Below are positions 42,898-52,198 of a stretch of DNA of 64,000 nucleotides, one piece after another. Under the pieces are notes generated by a model, which worked only from the letters and a program-made list of their open reading frames with translations, was not told where the DNA came from and searched no databases. The stretch comes from Frigoribacterium faeni (GTDB taxonomy: Bacteria; Actinomycetota; Actinomycetes; Actinomycetales; Microbacteriaceae). Positions within the stretch are counted from its first letter, which is position 1. Each line of letters opens with the position of its first letter. The position numbers and the translations under genes are program-made. Location of the stretch: NCBI RefSeq assembly GCF_011761235.1, contig NZ_JAAOYW010000002.1:744001-808000 (forward strand). Reading direction: 5' to 3'.

Positions 42898-43773
42898 ATG
42901 CCTTCCCGTCATCCCCTCGCATTCCTGTCCGGAGTCGGCGTCACCCTCGCCGCCGGCGGGGCTGTCTTCGCCGTGTGGCGCCGCGCCCTGCGCAGCCAGC
43001 GGTCGGCGGCCGCGACGCTCAATGACCTGCTGCCGGTGCACTCCGCCTGGTGGCGCGCCCGCTTCGACCGCAAGGGCGCGCTGCTCTACGTCGCGCTCGG
43101 CGACTCGACCGCACAGGGTATCGGCGCCTCGAGCCCGGCGCGCAGCTACGTGGGCCGACTGTCGGTGCGGATGCGGCACGCGACCCGCGGCTCCGTCCGC
43201 GTGGTCAACCTCAGCGTCAGCGGCGCCACCACCTGGCTCTGCCGCAAGGACCAGCTGCCCAAGCTCGCCCAGTACCAGCCCGACGTCGTCACCGTCGCCA
43301 TCGGCGCCAACGACATCATCGACTTCGACGCCGAGACCTTCGAGCGCAACCTCCGCCACATCTACGAGGCGCTGCCGAGCCACGCGATCGTCGCCGACCT
43401 GCCGACCATGTGGATCCCCGAGCGCGAGCACCGCATCGCCGAGGCCAACGCGATCGTCCGCCGCCTGGCCGACGAGCTCGGCCTCACCGTCGCCCCGCTC
43501 TACGACACGACCCGCGCGCAGGGGCTGGTGCGCACGTTCCGCAACTCCGCGGGCGACCTGTTCCACCCCAACGACCGCGGCTACCGGGTCTGGGCCAGCG
43601 CCTTCGAGCCGGCGATCGCCGCACGCGTCGCCCGCATCGCCGCCGACCACGCCGTCACGGACGCCGACGCCAGCGTGCACGACGCCGCCACCGCGGGCGC
43701 CACGGCCCGCACCGCCGAGCGCGCCGCGGCCCGCGCCTCCGCCCGCGGCACGGACGCCCTGCCGCGAGGCTGA
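42898..43773 (+). CDS. SGNH/GDSL-family hydrolase
   Basis: A 291-residue protein. An N-terminal hydrophobic helix (LAFLSGVGVTLAAGGAVFAV) serves as membrane anchor or signal. Block I is YVALGDSTAQGIGAS (nucleophile Ser), block II has NLSVSGATTW (Gly), block III VVTVAIGANDIIDF (Asn) and block V DLFHPNDRGYRVW (Asp-x-x-His). This is a complete catalytic set of an extracytoplasmic esterase/lipase. An alanine-rich tail ends the protein. Substrate unknown; wall polymers or lipids are plausible. Confidence 0.88.
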   Translation: MPSRHPLAFLSGVGVTLAAGGAVFAVWRRALRSQRSAAATLNDLLPVHSAWWRARFDRKGALLYVALGDSTAQGIGASSPARSYVGRLSVRMRHATRGSVRVVNLSVSGATTWLCRKDQLPKLAQYQPDVVTVAIGANDIIDFDAETFERNLRHIYEALPSHAIVADLPTMWIPEREHRIAEANAIVRRLADELGLTVAPLYDTTRAQGLVRTFRNSAGDLFHPNDRGYRVWASAFEPAIAARVARIAADHAVTDADASVHDAATAGATARTAERAAARASARGTDALPRG

Positions 43774-43870
43774 GGCCCGGCGCCCCCGCGGCAGCCACGA
43801 CCGCACGGGCACCCCGGCCCACGGGACCGGCCGCCCGCGCGACCGATCCTGCGAACCGAGGAGGCGCCTC

Positions 43871-46423
43871 CTACTTGATCTTCTGGGTCACGGCCTTCGA
43901 GGTGCTCGCGCCGATGCTGCCGTTGCCCGAGTAAGTGACCGTCAGCGGGTAGCTGCCCGCTGAGCGGAACGCCTTCACGCCCACGGTGAGCTTGCCCTTG
44001 GCGGCCGCGGTGAGCGTCGCCGTCCCGACGACCGTCTTGCCCTGCTTGATGGTGACCGTCCCGGTCGGAGCGGCCACGCCCGGCACGCTGACGCTCACCG
44101 CCATGTTGAAGCCCTTGCCCTTGGGCATGGCCGAGCGCTGCGTGAGCACGCTCGACGAGCTCGCCTTCGAGACCGTGAAGCCGCGGGCGACGCTTGTCGA
44201 CGGCGCCGCTCCCGAGACCGCCGGGGTGAAGGTCGCCACGAGCCGGTGCGACCCGACGGCGGTGCCGCTCGGCACGCCCCACGATGCCTTGCCCTTGACG
44301 AGTCCGACGCGGGCGACGACCTTGCCGTCGAGCGAGAAGGCGACGGTGCCGGTGGCGACCTCCCCCGCGATGGCCGGCACGGTGGCGGTCGCCGCGATCC
44401 GCCGCGTCGACGCGTACTGCTGCGACGAGGCGCTCAGCGTCAGCGAGGTCGAGGTGGCCGCCTTGTCCACGGTCAGCACGGTCGCCGCCGAGGTCGAGGC
44501 GGCCTGGTCGTCGCCGGCGGGCGTGAAGGCGGCGCGCAGCGAGTGGCTGCCCGGGGCGAGCCCGGTCGGGAGGCGGAACGCGATCGCGCCGCCCTCCGGC
44601 ACGGTGGCCTCGCCGAGGGTCTTCGCCCCGTCGAGCAGGGCCACGGTGCCCGCGGCGGGGGCGCCTCCCTCGACCGCGACCCGCACGGTCACGAGCGCCG
44701 TGGGCTGCGCGCCCCAGGTCTGACGGGCGCGGTCGGAGCTCAGCGCCGTCGAGGTCGCAGCAGGGGCGACGGGCTCGTCGACGGGCGCGGGGTCGCCGGT
44801 CTGCTCGGACGTGCCGCCGCCGACAGGCTTGGTGTCGGTGGCCGGGGCCGATCCGGCGAGCGCCACGTCGAGCACGGCGCCCTTCGACGGGCTCGCGGAG
44901 AGCACCGAGACGGTGAAGCCGCCTCCTGTGCTCGTGAACTCCTCGCCCGGGTCGAGGAACGTCTCGCGGCGCAGCGTGTCGCCGTCCTGCGGGCCGGCCG
45001 CGACGGCGACCGTGCTCACGGCGCTGCCGAACAGCGGGATCGCGCGCAGCACCCGCACCTCGCCGACCGCCCGGTCGCCGGTCAGCGCACAGCGCAGCAG
45101 CCGGCTGTCGAGCGACGAGCAGCGCTGCTGCGCTCCCCAGAACTCGGCGCTGCTCGCGTCGGCGCCGCTCGCGGTGCGGTACTCGAGCCAGTAGACGTCG
45201 CCGCTCAGCGGGTCGACGACCTGCACGGCGCGGCCGGACGCGGGGCCGTCGAGGGCTCCGACGGCGACCTGCCGGCGGCTGCCGGGCTCGGTCAGCGTCG
45301 CGCCGTCGGTGAGGAACCCGGCACGGATGCGCTGCGGCGTCGAGAGGTGCGGGCGCGCCCCCGAGACCGAGTAGCCCATGATGTCGAGGAAGTCGCCGTA
45401 CTCCTCCACCGGGCAGCGCACCGAGGTGTCGCCGTCGGAGGCGTGGCGGTAGTCGCCGATCGGGGCGTCGACCTCGTCGGCGCTGCGGCACATGCCGGCG
45501 CCGGCGTGGCCGAAGCCGAGGTTGTGGCCGAACTCGTGCAGCAGCACCGGCACGCCGAGGGCGGTGTCCGTGCCGACCGAGCTGAAGATCTCGCCTCCGC
45601 CGCCGCCGACGGTGCCGAAGGCGGCCGAGCCGCAGACCTCCTGGGTGAGCACGAGCAGGTGGCGGCCCGTCCCAGCCCAGCGGTACGACGCGAAGGAGCC
45701 CCCGAAGGCGGTCGTGTGCACGGTGTCGAGCACCGACGACGGGTCGCACGTGCTGCGGTTCAGCGAGGTGCGCTCGACGGCGTCCAGCCGCACGTCGACG
45801 GTGCCGCCCGACTCCGCCGCCCAGTAGTCGCGCAGCTGCGAGATGGCCGTCGCCACGGAGGCGTCGTCGGGGGCGGAGCGCTGGTCGTCCGCGGTCGAGG
45901 CGGTCACCGTGACGATGCTCACCGAGATGCGGTGCACCTCGACGGCGGTGGACGCGTCGGCCATGGGCGGGGTGGTGGCGTCGCTGGTGTCGGCGGCCCG
46001 GGCCTCGTCGGCGGGGGCGTCGGTGCCGGTGGAGTCGGTGCCGGTGGTGGACTCAGGGGCGCTCTCGCCGTCGGCACCGGCGTCGGTGTCCGCCCCGGCC
46101 AGGTCGTGGTCGTGGTCGTGCCCAGCCTCCGGCTCGCGCGCGGCGGTCTCGGCGGCGGCGGCCTGCAGGTGGGGGCGCGTGATCGGCGTGCTCGGCACCT
46201 CGATCATGTCGCCGGAGAGGTCGAGCGACTCGCCCTCGTCCGCACCGGCGACGGGCGTCGTGCCGGGGACGTCCGACGCGGCGCCGGCCGGGTCGACGAT
46301 CGCGGCCGGCGACGTGGGGTCGAGGGCTGCGGCGTGGGCGGCCGGATCGGCGGCGAGGCCGGCGACGACGACGGCCGTGGCGATGACGAGGGCAGGGACA
46401 CGGGTCCAGGCAGAGGTGGGCAC
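43871..46423 (-). CDS. secreted zinc metalloprotease with Ig-like repeats
   Basis: An 850-residue exported protein. The signal peptide is VPALVIATAVVVAGLAADPA followed by an AHA-type site; next is an acidic, low-complexity propeptide-like part with HDHDHD. The metalloprotease domain holds the zinc site HEFGHNLGFGHA (His296, His300, His306) and the Met-turn DIMGYS. Three bacterial Ig-like repeats (each with GTV...G and a T-x-x-Y or F strand) fill the C-terminal third, ending VTYSGNGSIGAS. It likely degrades extracellular protein. GTG start. No wall anchor, so probably released. Confidence 0.85.
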   Translation of the reverse strand: MPTSAWTRVPALVIATAVVVAGLAADPAAHAAALDPTSPAAIVDPAGAASDVPGTTPVAGADEGESLDLSGDMIEVPSTPITRPHLQAAAAETAAREPEAGHDHDHDLAGADTDAGADGESAPESTTGTDSTGTDAPADEARAADTSDATTPPMADASTAVEVHRISVSIVTVTASTADDQRSAPDDASVATAISQLRDYWAAESGGTVDVRLDAVERTSLNRSTCDPSSVLDTVHTTAFGGSFASYRWAGTGRHLLVLTQEVCGSAAFGTVGGGGGEIFSSVGTDTALGVPVLLHEFGHNLGFGHAGAGMCRSADEVDAPIGDYRHASDGDTSVRCPVEEYGDFLDIMGYSVSGARPHLSTPQRIRAGFLTDGATLTEPGSRRQVAVGALDGPASGRAVQVVDPLSGDVYWLEYRTASGADASSAEFWGAQQRCSSLDSRLLRCALTGDRAVGEVRVLRAIPLFGSAVSTVAVAAGPQDGDTLRRETFLDPGEEFTSTGGGFTVSVLSASPSKGAVLDVALAGSAPATDTKPVGGGTSEQTGDPAPVDEPVAPAATSTALSSDRARQTWGAQPTALVTVRVAVEGGAPAAGTVALLDGAKTLGEATVPEGGAIAFRLPTGLAPGSHSLRAAFTPAGDDQAASTSAATVLTVDKAATSTSLTLSASSQQYASTRRIAATATVPAIAGEVATGTVAFSLDGKVVARVGLVKGKASWGVPSGTAVGSHRLVATFTPAVSGAAPSTSVARGFTVSKASSSSVLTQRSAMPKGKGFNMAVSVSVPGVAAPTGTVTIKQGKTVVGTATLTAAAKGKLTVGVKAFRSAGSYPLTVTYSGNGSIGASTSKAVTQKIK

Positions 46424-46787
46424 AGCGAGCTCCAGTCGTGCGGCAGGGTGCTAGGCCGTCCGTGGCCATGCGCTCACCGCGAGGTCGATGGAACCACGGG
46501 TCCATCCCCCGGACGACCCCCCAGAACGGGCCGCGTGCGCCGCGCGGACAGGGCCGGCCGTCTCGCCGTGTCCCCCGATCGGGGACACCGGGCCCCCGCC
46601 TCCTCGTCCTGTCGGACCGCGTCCGGACGCCTCCCTGACGCCTCCACGACCCCTCCGCGACGCACGAACGGACGAGCCGAGGAGGCGCGGCGCGCGTCCG
46701 CAGCAGCGGCTCGCGCACCGGCCCCCTCGGCTCGTCCGTCGAGGTGGGTCGTGCGGGGGGGCGCCCGGGCCGGGCGCCCCGTCGGGC
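46424..46787. other. intergenic stretch with two hairpins
   Basis: No gene recognised. A compact hairpin lies at 46568-46588 (8-base stem GTGTCCCC, 5-base loop). A larger inverted repeat pairs 46668-46682 with 46725-46739 (ACGGACGAGCCGAGG and its complement, 15 bases, 42-base loop), with a GAGGAGGCGCGG motif inside. They probably terminate the phosphoesterase transcript. Confidence 0.5.
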
Positions 46788-49469
46788 TCAGTCGGCGTCG
46801 ACCACGCCCCGGCGTCGGCGCGCCACGACCACGGCGCCCAGCCCCGCGAGGAGCAGCCCGGCCGCGGCGAGGGCTCCGCCGATCAGCTCGGCGCCGGTCC
46901 AGGCCAGGCCGTCTCGGGTGCCGCCGGCGGTCGCGGCGTCCGTGCCCGCGCCTCCTGCGGTTCCTGCTCCGGCGCCGGCGCCGGTGCCGGTGCCGGTGCT
47001 GCCGGTGCTGCCGGTGCCGGGGGCGGTGCCGTCGCCGGGGAGCGCGCCGCCGGTGCCCGGGGCGACGACCGGCGGGTCGGCCGGGTCGACGGGCTCGACC
47101 GCGGCGGCGAACCGGAACTCGACCGGGGCGGCCGAGCGCGTGCCGAGCGACTGGGTCGCCGTGGCGACGAGCTGCTCCGCGGCCGCGAGCGAGACGCCCG
47201 CCGCGTCGGCAGGGGCGCCCGCTGCGTCGGCAGCGAGCCCGGCGCCCGTGGGCACGACGCTCCACGTGCCGTCGGCCGCGACGACGGTCGAGCCGCCCAG
47301 CGCGCCGCCGAGCGTGACGGTGGCGCTGGCGAGCCCGGTGCCGCCGACGGCGACGACCGCGCCCGCCGCGTCGAGCACCGGCTCGCCGACGGTCAGGCCG
47401 GTGAGGTCGGCGCGGGCGGTGAGCCACTGCGACGCCTCGGTCGGGTGGTCGACCACGCGGGTCTCGCCGATGCAGCCGGCCCAGCCGTTGGTCGCCCGGT
47501 CGTCGACCCAGTCGCTGCCGAACAGCCAGGGCATGCCCTGCTGCACGGTCTGGCCGGCGGTGTCGACGGTGTTGCGCAGCACGGGAGCCCCGTCGACGTA
47601 CATCGTCGTCGTCGCCGACGCGGGGTCGTTGACGAGGGCGACGTGCATCCAGCGGTCGAGCACGACCTCACCCGACCAGGCGGTGCGGTCGCCCTTCGCG
47701 GGGTCGGAGGGGATCTCGGTCCACTGCAGCTCCTTGAGGTTCGACAGGCCGAGGGCGGCGGGCGACGCCGTCCAGTCCCAGCGGGTCTCGGGCACGCCGA
47801 TCTGCGAGCGGTTGCCGCTGCGGACGATCGCCTTGGCCCACCCGTTTGCGTCCTCCGACCAGTCGGCGTCGACCTTGAGGAACGTCTCGATCGTGTAGCC
47901 GTCCGCGAAGGCCGCGTCGTTGACCGGCGCACCCTCGTCGGTGGTCAGGTAGCTGAACCGGCCGGCCGACTTGTCGGAGTCGACGAAGCACATCGAGGCC
48001 CCGGCCGACGAGAGCGGGTCGGCGTCGGCGCTCGCGACGACGTCGCCCACCTGGGCGGTCGCCGAGCCGGACGGGGCGAGGGAGGCGCGGTGCAGGTCCT
48101 GCCCGCCGGCCACGTCGGCGACGGCCTCGCCCTCGCTGACCACGCCCTGCGCGGCGTCCGGGCGCCAGTGCGCGAGGGTCCCGTCGACGAGCGGGTAGTC
48201 GGCGACCGAGCCGGGCGCCTCCGTGGTCGCGGGCGGGGCGCCCTCGAAGCCGTCGAGCAGGATGCGGCGAGCCGCGTCCGACAAGGAGGAGCGGGTCGGC
48301 TCCCCCGCGGAGAATCCGGGAGCGAAGCCCGCGAACCGCTCGGCGAAGTCGACGTCGAGGACGAACTGCTGCTGCGGGCCCTCCTGGAACGGCTGGTCGA
48401 AGCTGGTCAGCGCCTCCTCGGGCTTCGAGACCACCCACGGCGACGCGGTCTGCACCTGGATGGTGCCCGCGGTCAGGTCGAACTCGAACAGGCCGAGGTA
48501 GCCGTTGCCGCCCTCGTAGGCCATCTGGTAGTCCATCAGCACCTGGGTTACGTCGTGGCCGGCGTCGTTGACGCGCACCTGCCGGGTCGCGCCGTGGAAG
48601 TGCCCGTTCAGCGTGAGGAACACCTGGTCGTTCGGGGCGATCAGGTCGCGCCAGAGGCGGTCGCCGTACTCGGTGTCCTTCGCGGTGACGCCGTCGTTGT
48701 CGACGTCGATGATCTGGTGCGACGTGAGGATCGTCGGCAGCGTCGGGTGCTCCGCGAGCACCTGGTCGGCCCAGGCGAGCGTCGCGTCCGACGAGCGCCA
48801 GCCCAGCGCCAGCACGAGGAACTGCTGCCCCTCGGCCTCGAACACCTGGAACTGGCTGAGGCCGGTCGGGTCGGTGCCGCTGTCGACCGACGCCTGCGAC
48901 GTCGCCCGCGAGGCGGGGAAGTGCTGCAGGTACGGCTCGGCCGCGAGGTCGTAGCTCGTGTCGTAGCGGTCGTCGCTCGAGTCGAGCACGTCGTGGTTGC
49001 CGGGCAGGATCGAGTACGGCAGGCCCGCCTCCTCGAGGGTCGACATGGCGTCGTCGGCCACCGCCCACTGCGCCGGCACGCCGACCTGGTCGACGACGTC
49101 GCCGAGGTGGGCGACGAACGGCACGTTGAGCTCGTCGCGGTGCTCGGCCAGCCACTCCGTCTGCACGCGGTAGGGGTCGGTGCCGTAGCGGGGCACGAAC
49201 TGCGCGTCGGAGTAGCGCGAGTAGAACTGCGTGTCGGGCAGCACCGCGAGGGTGAAGCGGGAGGCGAGGTCGGCGGCGGGGGCTGCTGCGGCGGGGGTGC
49301 CTGTCGGGGCGGCGGCGGGGTCGCCTGTCGGGGCGGCGGCGGCCTGGGCGCCCGCGGGGGCGACGAGGGCCGCCGGGGCGAGCAGCGCGCACGAGAGGGC
49401 GGCGACCGCCCCGAGCACGAGGGGACGGAGCCGTCGGGGACGACGACGAGGGGTGAGCGGCACGGGCAT
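46788..49469 (-). CDS. LAWTG-anchored metallophosphoesterase with LamG-like domain
   Basis: An 893-residue surface protein. A signal peptide (LVLGAVAALSCALLAPAALV) is followed by a calcineurin-like phosphoesterase: LAVLPDTQF (Asp), VAHLGDVVDQ, ILPGNHDVLD, LTSHQIIDVDNDGV and FLTLNGHFHG (metal-binding set). A LamG/concanavalin-type beta domain occupies the second half (GYTIETFLKVDADWSEDANG, then WMHVALVNDPASATTTMYVD). The end is a Gly/Thr-rich linker, LAWTG, a hydrophobic helix and RRRR, a class E sortase-type signal. It probably hydrolyses extracellular nucleotides, phosphodiesters or phospholipids. Confidence 0.82.
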   Translation of the reverse strand: MPVPLTPRRRPRRLRPLVLGAVAALSCALLAPAALVAPAGAQAAAAPTGDPAAAPTGTPAAAAPAADLASRFTLAVLPDTQFYSRYSDAQFVPRYGTDPYRVQTEWLAEHRDELNVPFVAHLGDVVDQVGVPAQWAVADDAMSTLEEAGLPYSILPGNHDVLDSSDDRYDTSYDLAAEPYLQHFPASRATSQASVDSGTDPTGLSQFQVFEAEGQQFLVLALGWRSSDATLAWADQVLAEHPTLPTILTSHQIIDVDNDGVTAKDTEYGDRLWRDLIAPNDQVFLTLNGHFHGATRQVRVNDAGHDVTQVLMDYQMAYEGGNGYLGLFEFDLTAGTIQVQTASPWVVSKPEEALTSFDQPFQEGPQQQFVLDVDFAERFAGFAPGFSAGEPTRSSLSDAARRILLDGFEGAPPATTEAPGSVADYPLVDGTLAHWRPDAAQGVVSEGEAVADVAGGQDLHRASLAPSGSATAQVGDVVASADADPLSSAGASMCFVDSDKSAGRFSYLTTDEGAPVNDAAFADGYTIETFLKVDADWSEDANGWAKAIVRSGNRSQIGVPETRWDWTASPAALGLSNLKELQWTEIPSDPAKGDRTAWSGEVVLDRWMHVALVNDPASATTTMYVDGAPVLRNTVDTAGQTVQQGMPWLFGSDWVDDRATNGWAGCIGETRVVDHPTEASQWLTARADLTGLTVGEPVLDAAGAVVAVGGTGLASATVTLGGALGGSTVVAADGTWSVVPTGAGLAADAAGAPADAAGVSLAAAEQLVATATQSLGTRSAAPVEFRFAAAVEPVDPADPPVVAPGTGGALPGDGTAPGTGSTGSTGTGTGAGAGAGTAGGAGTDAATAGGTRDGLAWTGAELIGGALAAAGLLLAGLGAVVVARRRRGVVDAD

Positions 49470-49739
49470 CCAGACGTACGGGCCGGCCCGGGGGCCGGCG
49501 AGGGAGGGAGACCCGCCCACCCTGTCGACCTCCGATGCACCGCCAGTGGACCGCCTGTGAACCACGCGCCGCCGCCCCGTGAACGGGGGGTGCGGCCGCG
49601 CGGGCCCGGGCGGCCGTCGCGGAGCCGGTGTCCCGACGGCCGGCCGTCGACCCGAGGACGCACGCCGCTCCTCCTCGGCTCTCCACAGCCGACCCGAGGA
49701 GGCGCCCCCGCTGTCGGACGTCCCACCTAGGCTCTCCCC

Positions 49740-51104
49740 ATGGCTCGTCCCACCACCCCGCCCTTCCGCTGCACCGAGTGCGGCTGGACCAGCCTCAAGT
49801 GGGCCGGCCGCTGCGGCGAGTGCCAGCGGTGGGGCACCGTCGTCGACGTCACCTCGGCGCTCGTCAGCGCCCGCGGCACCGCGCCCGTCAGCGTCGGCGG
49901 CGACCGCGTCGCCCGCCCGATCACGCAGGTCGAGGCCGGTGCCGTCGCCTCGTGGCCGAGCGGCATCGCCGAGTTCGACCGGGTGCTCGGCGGCGGCATC
50001 GTGCCCGGCGCGGCCATCCTGCTCAGCGGCGAGCCCGGCGTCGGCAAGTCGACGCTGCTGCTCGAGGTCGCCTCCCGTGCCGCCGCGACCGGTGCGCGCG
50101 TGCTCTACGTCACCGCAGAAGAGAGCGCGCAGCAGGTCCGCATGCGCGCGCAGCGCACCGGGGCGATGCACGACAACTTGTTCCTCGCGGCCGAGGTCGA
50201 CCTCGCCGTCATCCTCGGGCAGATCGAGCAGGTCGACCCGCAGCTGGTCATCGTCGACTCGGTGCAGACGGTCTCGTCGTCGTCGATCGACGGCATCGCG
50301 GGCGGCACCTCGCAGGTGCGCGAGGTGGCGTCGACGCTGATCCGCGTCAGCAAAGACCGGAACCTGCCGGTGCTGCTGGTGGGGCACGTCACGAAAGACG
50401 GCACGATCGCCGGGCCGCGCCTCCTCGAGCACCTGGTCGACGTCGTCTGCCAGTTCGAGGGCGACCGGCAGACGGCGCTGCGGTTCATCCGGGCGCACAA
50501 GAACCGCTTCGGGCCGACCGACGAGGTGGGCTGCTTCGAGATGACCGGCGACGGCATCGCCGAGGTCGCCGACCCCAGCGGCCTCTTCATGTCGCGCACC
50601 GGTGCCCCGGTCAGCGGCACCTGCATCATGATCGCGATGGAGGGGCGGCGTGCGCTGCCCGTCGAGGTCCAGGCCCTGATCGTCGCGAGCAGCACTCCTC
50701 AGCCCCGGCGGGTCGTCAACGGCGTCGACTCGTCGCGGGTCGCGATGCTGCTCGCGGTGCTCGAGCGGCGGGCCGGCATCCGCCTCGGCGACGCCGACGT
50801 CTACGTCTCGACCGTCGGCGGCATCAAGATCACCGAGCCCGGGGCCGACCTCGCGATCGCCCTCGCCCTCGCGAGCGCCAGCCGCGACGTCAGCTACCCG
50901 CACACGATGGCCGCCGTGGGCGAGATCAGCCTCGCGGGCGAGATCCGCCCCGTCTCGTCGTCGAAGCAGCGCGCCAGCGAGGCGCGGCGGCTCGGCTTCG
51001 GGCAGCTCGTCGACGCCGAGTCGGGCAACCTCCGCGAGGCGCTGCGCCGCGCCTTCAGCGCCGCCGCCACCCCCCGCGACCGCGAGCTCGACGGCGCCTT
51101 CTAG
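49740..51104 (+). CDS. radA: DNA repair protein RadA
   Basis: A 454-residue protein, the standard RadA length. The four-cysteine zinc finger is CTECGWTSLKWAGRCGEC (residues 11-28). RecA-like Walker A is GEPGVGKSTLLLEV, Walker B is LVIVDSVQT, the RadA-specific KNRFG motif lies in HKNRFGPTDEVGCFE, and a C-terminal Lon-protease-like domain follows (GGIKITEPGADLAIALALAS, then SLAGEIRPV). RadA promotes branch migration during recombination. Probably monocistronic, followed by a repeat array. Confidence 0.95.
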   Translation: MARPTTPPFRCTECGWTSLKWAGRCGECQRWGTVVDVTSALVSARGTAPVSVGGDRVARPITQVEAGAVASWPSGIAEFDRVLGGGIVPGAAILLSGEPGVGKSTLLLEVASRAAATGARVLYVTAEESAQQVRMRAQRTGAMHDNLFLAAEVDLAVILGQIEQVDPQLVIVDSVQTVSSSSIDGIAGGTSQVREVASTLIRVSKDRNLPVLLVGHVTKDGTIAGPRLLEHLVDVVCQFEGDRQTALRFIRAHKNRFGPTDEVGCFEMTGDGIAEVADPSGLFMSRTGAPVSGTCIMIAMEGRRALPVEVQALIVASSTPQPRRVVNGVDSSRVAMLLAVLERRAGIRLGDADVYVSTVGGIKITEPGADLAIALALASASRDVSYPHTMAAVGEISLAGEIRPVSSSKQRASEARRLGFGQLVDAESGNLREALRRAFSAAATPRDRELDGAF

Positions 51105-51190
51105 GGCGCGGCGGTCGGCGCGGCCGGCGCGGCGGTGCGCGGCGCGGCGCGGCGCGCCCGGCGCGGCGCGCTTGCGCCCGCGACTTGCGG

Positions 51191-51709
51191 CGAACGGGAC
51201 GAGCTACCCGCGGGCCCCCGGGCAAGTCGTCCCATTCCCGTCTGTCAGGACGCGCGGCCCGGCCACCGCACCGCGCACGGGCGAGTTCGTCGCGGACGGG
51301 CCGCCGCGACCGCCCGCACCCGACGAACACGCCCGCCGAACGCCGCCCGCACGCCGCGCGCCCGACCTGCCCGGAAAGGAACGAGCTACCCACGGGCCCC
51401 CGGGCAAGCCGTCCCATCTCCGTCTGTCAGGACGCGCGGCCCGGCCGCCGCGGCGCCCGGGCGGGTTCGTCGCAGACGGGCCGCCGCGGGCGCCCGCACG
51501 CGACGAACACGCCCGCCGACCGCCGCCCGCACACCGCACCCCCGACCTACCCGGAAAGGGACGAGCTACCCGCGGGCCCCCGGGCAAGTCGTCCCATTCC
51601 TGTCTGTCAGGACGTGCGGCCCGGCCACCGCACCTCGCACGGGCGGGTTCGTCGCGGACGGGCCGCCGCGAGCGCCCGAACGCGACGAACACGCCCGCCG
51701 AACGGAGCT
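51191..51709. repeat. tandem array of a ~180-base unit, 2.9 copies
   Basis: Units begin near 51191, 51373 and 51553, as judged by GAGCTACCC at 51201, 51383 and 51563 (periods 182 and 180). Each unit has a hairpin GGGACGA...TCGTCCC around CCGCGGGCCCCCGGG, then CTGTCAGGACG and CGACGAACACGCCCGCCGA. The units differ at scattered positions. No sensible protein in any frame, so it is non-coding. Confidence 0.85.
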
Positions 51710-51727
51710 ACGCCCGGGCCGGGCGGG

Positions 51728-52195
51728 CTACTTCAGGGCCTTGAGCAGGTCCTCGGGGGCGGCGGCCATCGTGTGGGGCCCGGCGATGTCGAAGAAGACC
51801 TGCTCGAGCACGTCGAGGTGCACCTCCATGAAGGCGCGCAGCGCGTCGGAGTCGTAGAGCATCACCTCGAGGTGCGGGTCGTCCGGCACCATCGCGGCGT
51901 ACGCCTCCTTCGAGGAGAAGAGCAGCAGGATCCGCTTGTCGGTGTTCTCCCGCCCGAAGACCCGCACCTGCTCCGCCGCGCCGAAGACGGGGTCGGACGA
52001 GTCGCCGTCGCCCAGAGCCGCACCCGCACCGTCGCCGGCACCCGCACCCGCATCCGCGGCACCCGCACCCGGCGGCACCACCAGCTTGGGCACCACGACC
52101 ACGTCGTGGCGCAGCGCGAACGCGACGGCGGCGACGTCCTGGCTGGCCAGGGCCAGCTCGAGCGCCTCGGAACGGGGGGAAGCAGCGTCGGTCAT
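51728..52195 (-). CDS. SseB-family protein
   Basis: A 155-residue protein matching the SseB N-terminal fold: LELALASQDVAAVAFALRHD, VFGRENTDKRILLLFSSKEA and DALRAFMEVHLDVLEQVFFD. An alanine/glycine-rich insertion sits between strands. SseB-like proteins in actinobacteria are uncharacterised; the name comes from a Salmonella secretion protein and does not imply type III secretion here. It is followed 3 bases upstream on the same strand by a membrane protein gene, so they may be co-transcribed. Confidence 0.75.
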   Translation of the reverse strand: MTDAASPRSEALELALASQDVAAVAFALRHDVVVVPKLVVPPGAGAADAGAGAGDGAGAALGDGDSSDPVFGAAEQVRVFGRENTDKRILLLFSSKEAYAAMVPDDPHLEVMLYDSDALRAFMEVHLDVLEQVFFDIAGPHTMAAAPEDLLKALK

Positions 52196-52198
52196 CGC

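Noticed and set aside
51191-51709. CRISPR array
   Set aside because: The repeat unit is about 180 bases with internal variation, not 25-40-base identical repeats with unique spacers. No cas genes are present.
51135-51857. Repetitive protein encoded by the 180-base array
   Set aside because: Unit lengths of 182 and 180 shift the frame between copies, and translations are Arg/Pro/Gly shadows without a ribosome-binding site.
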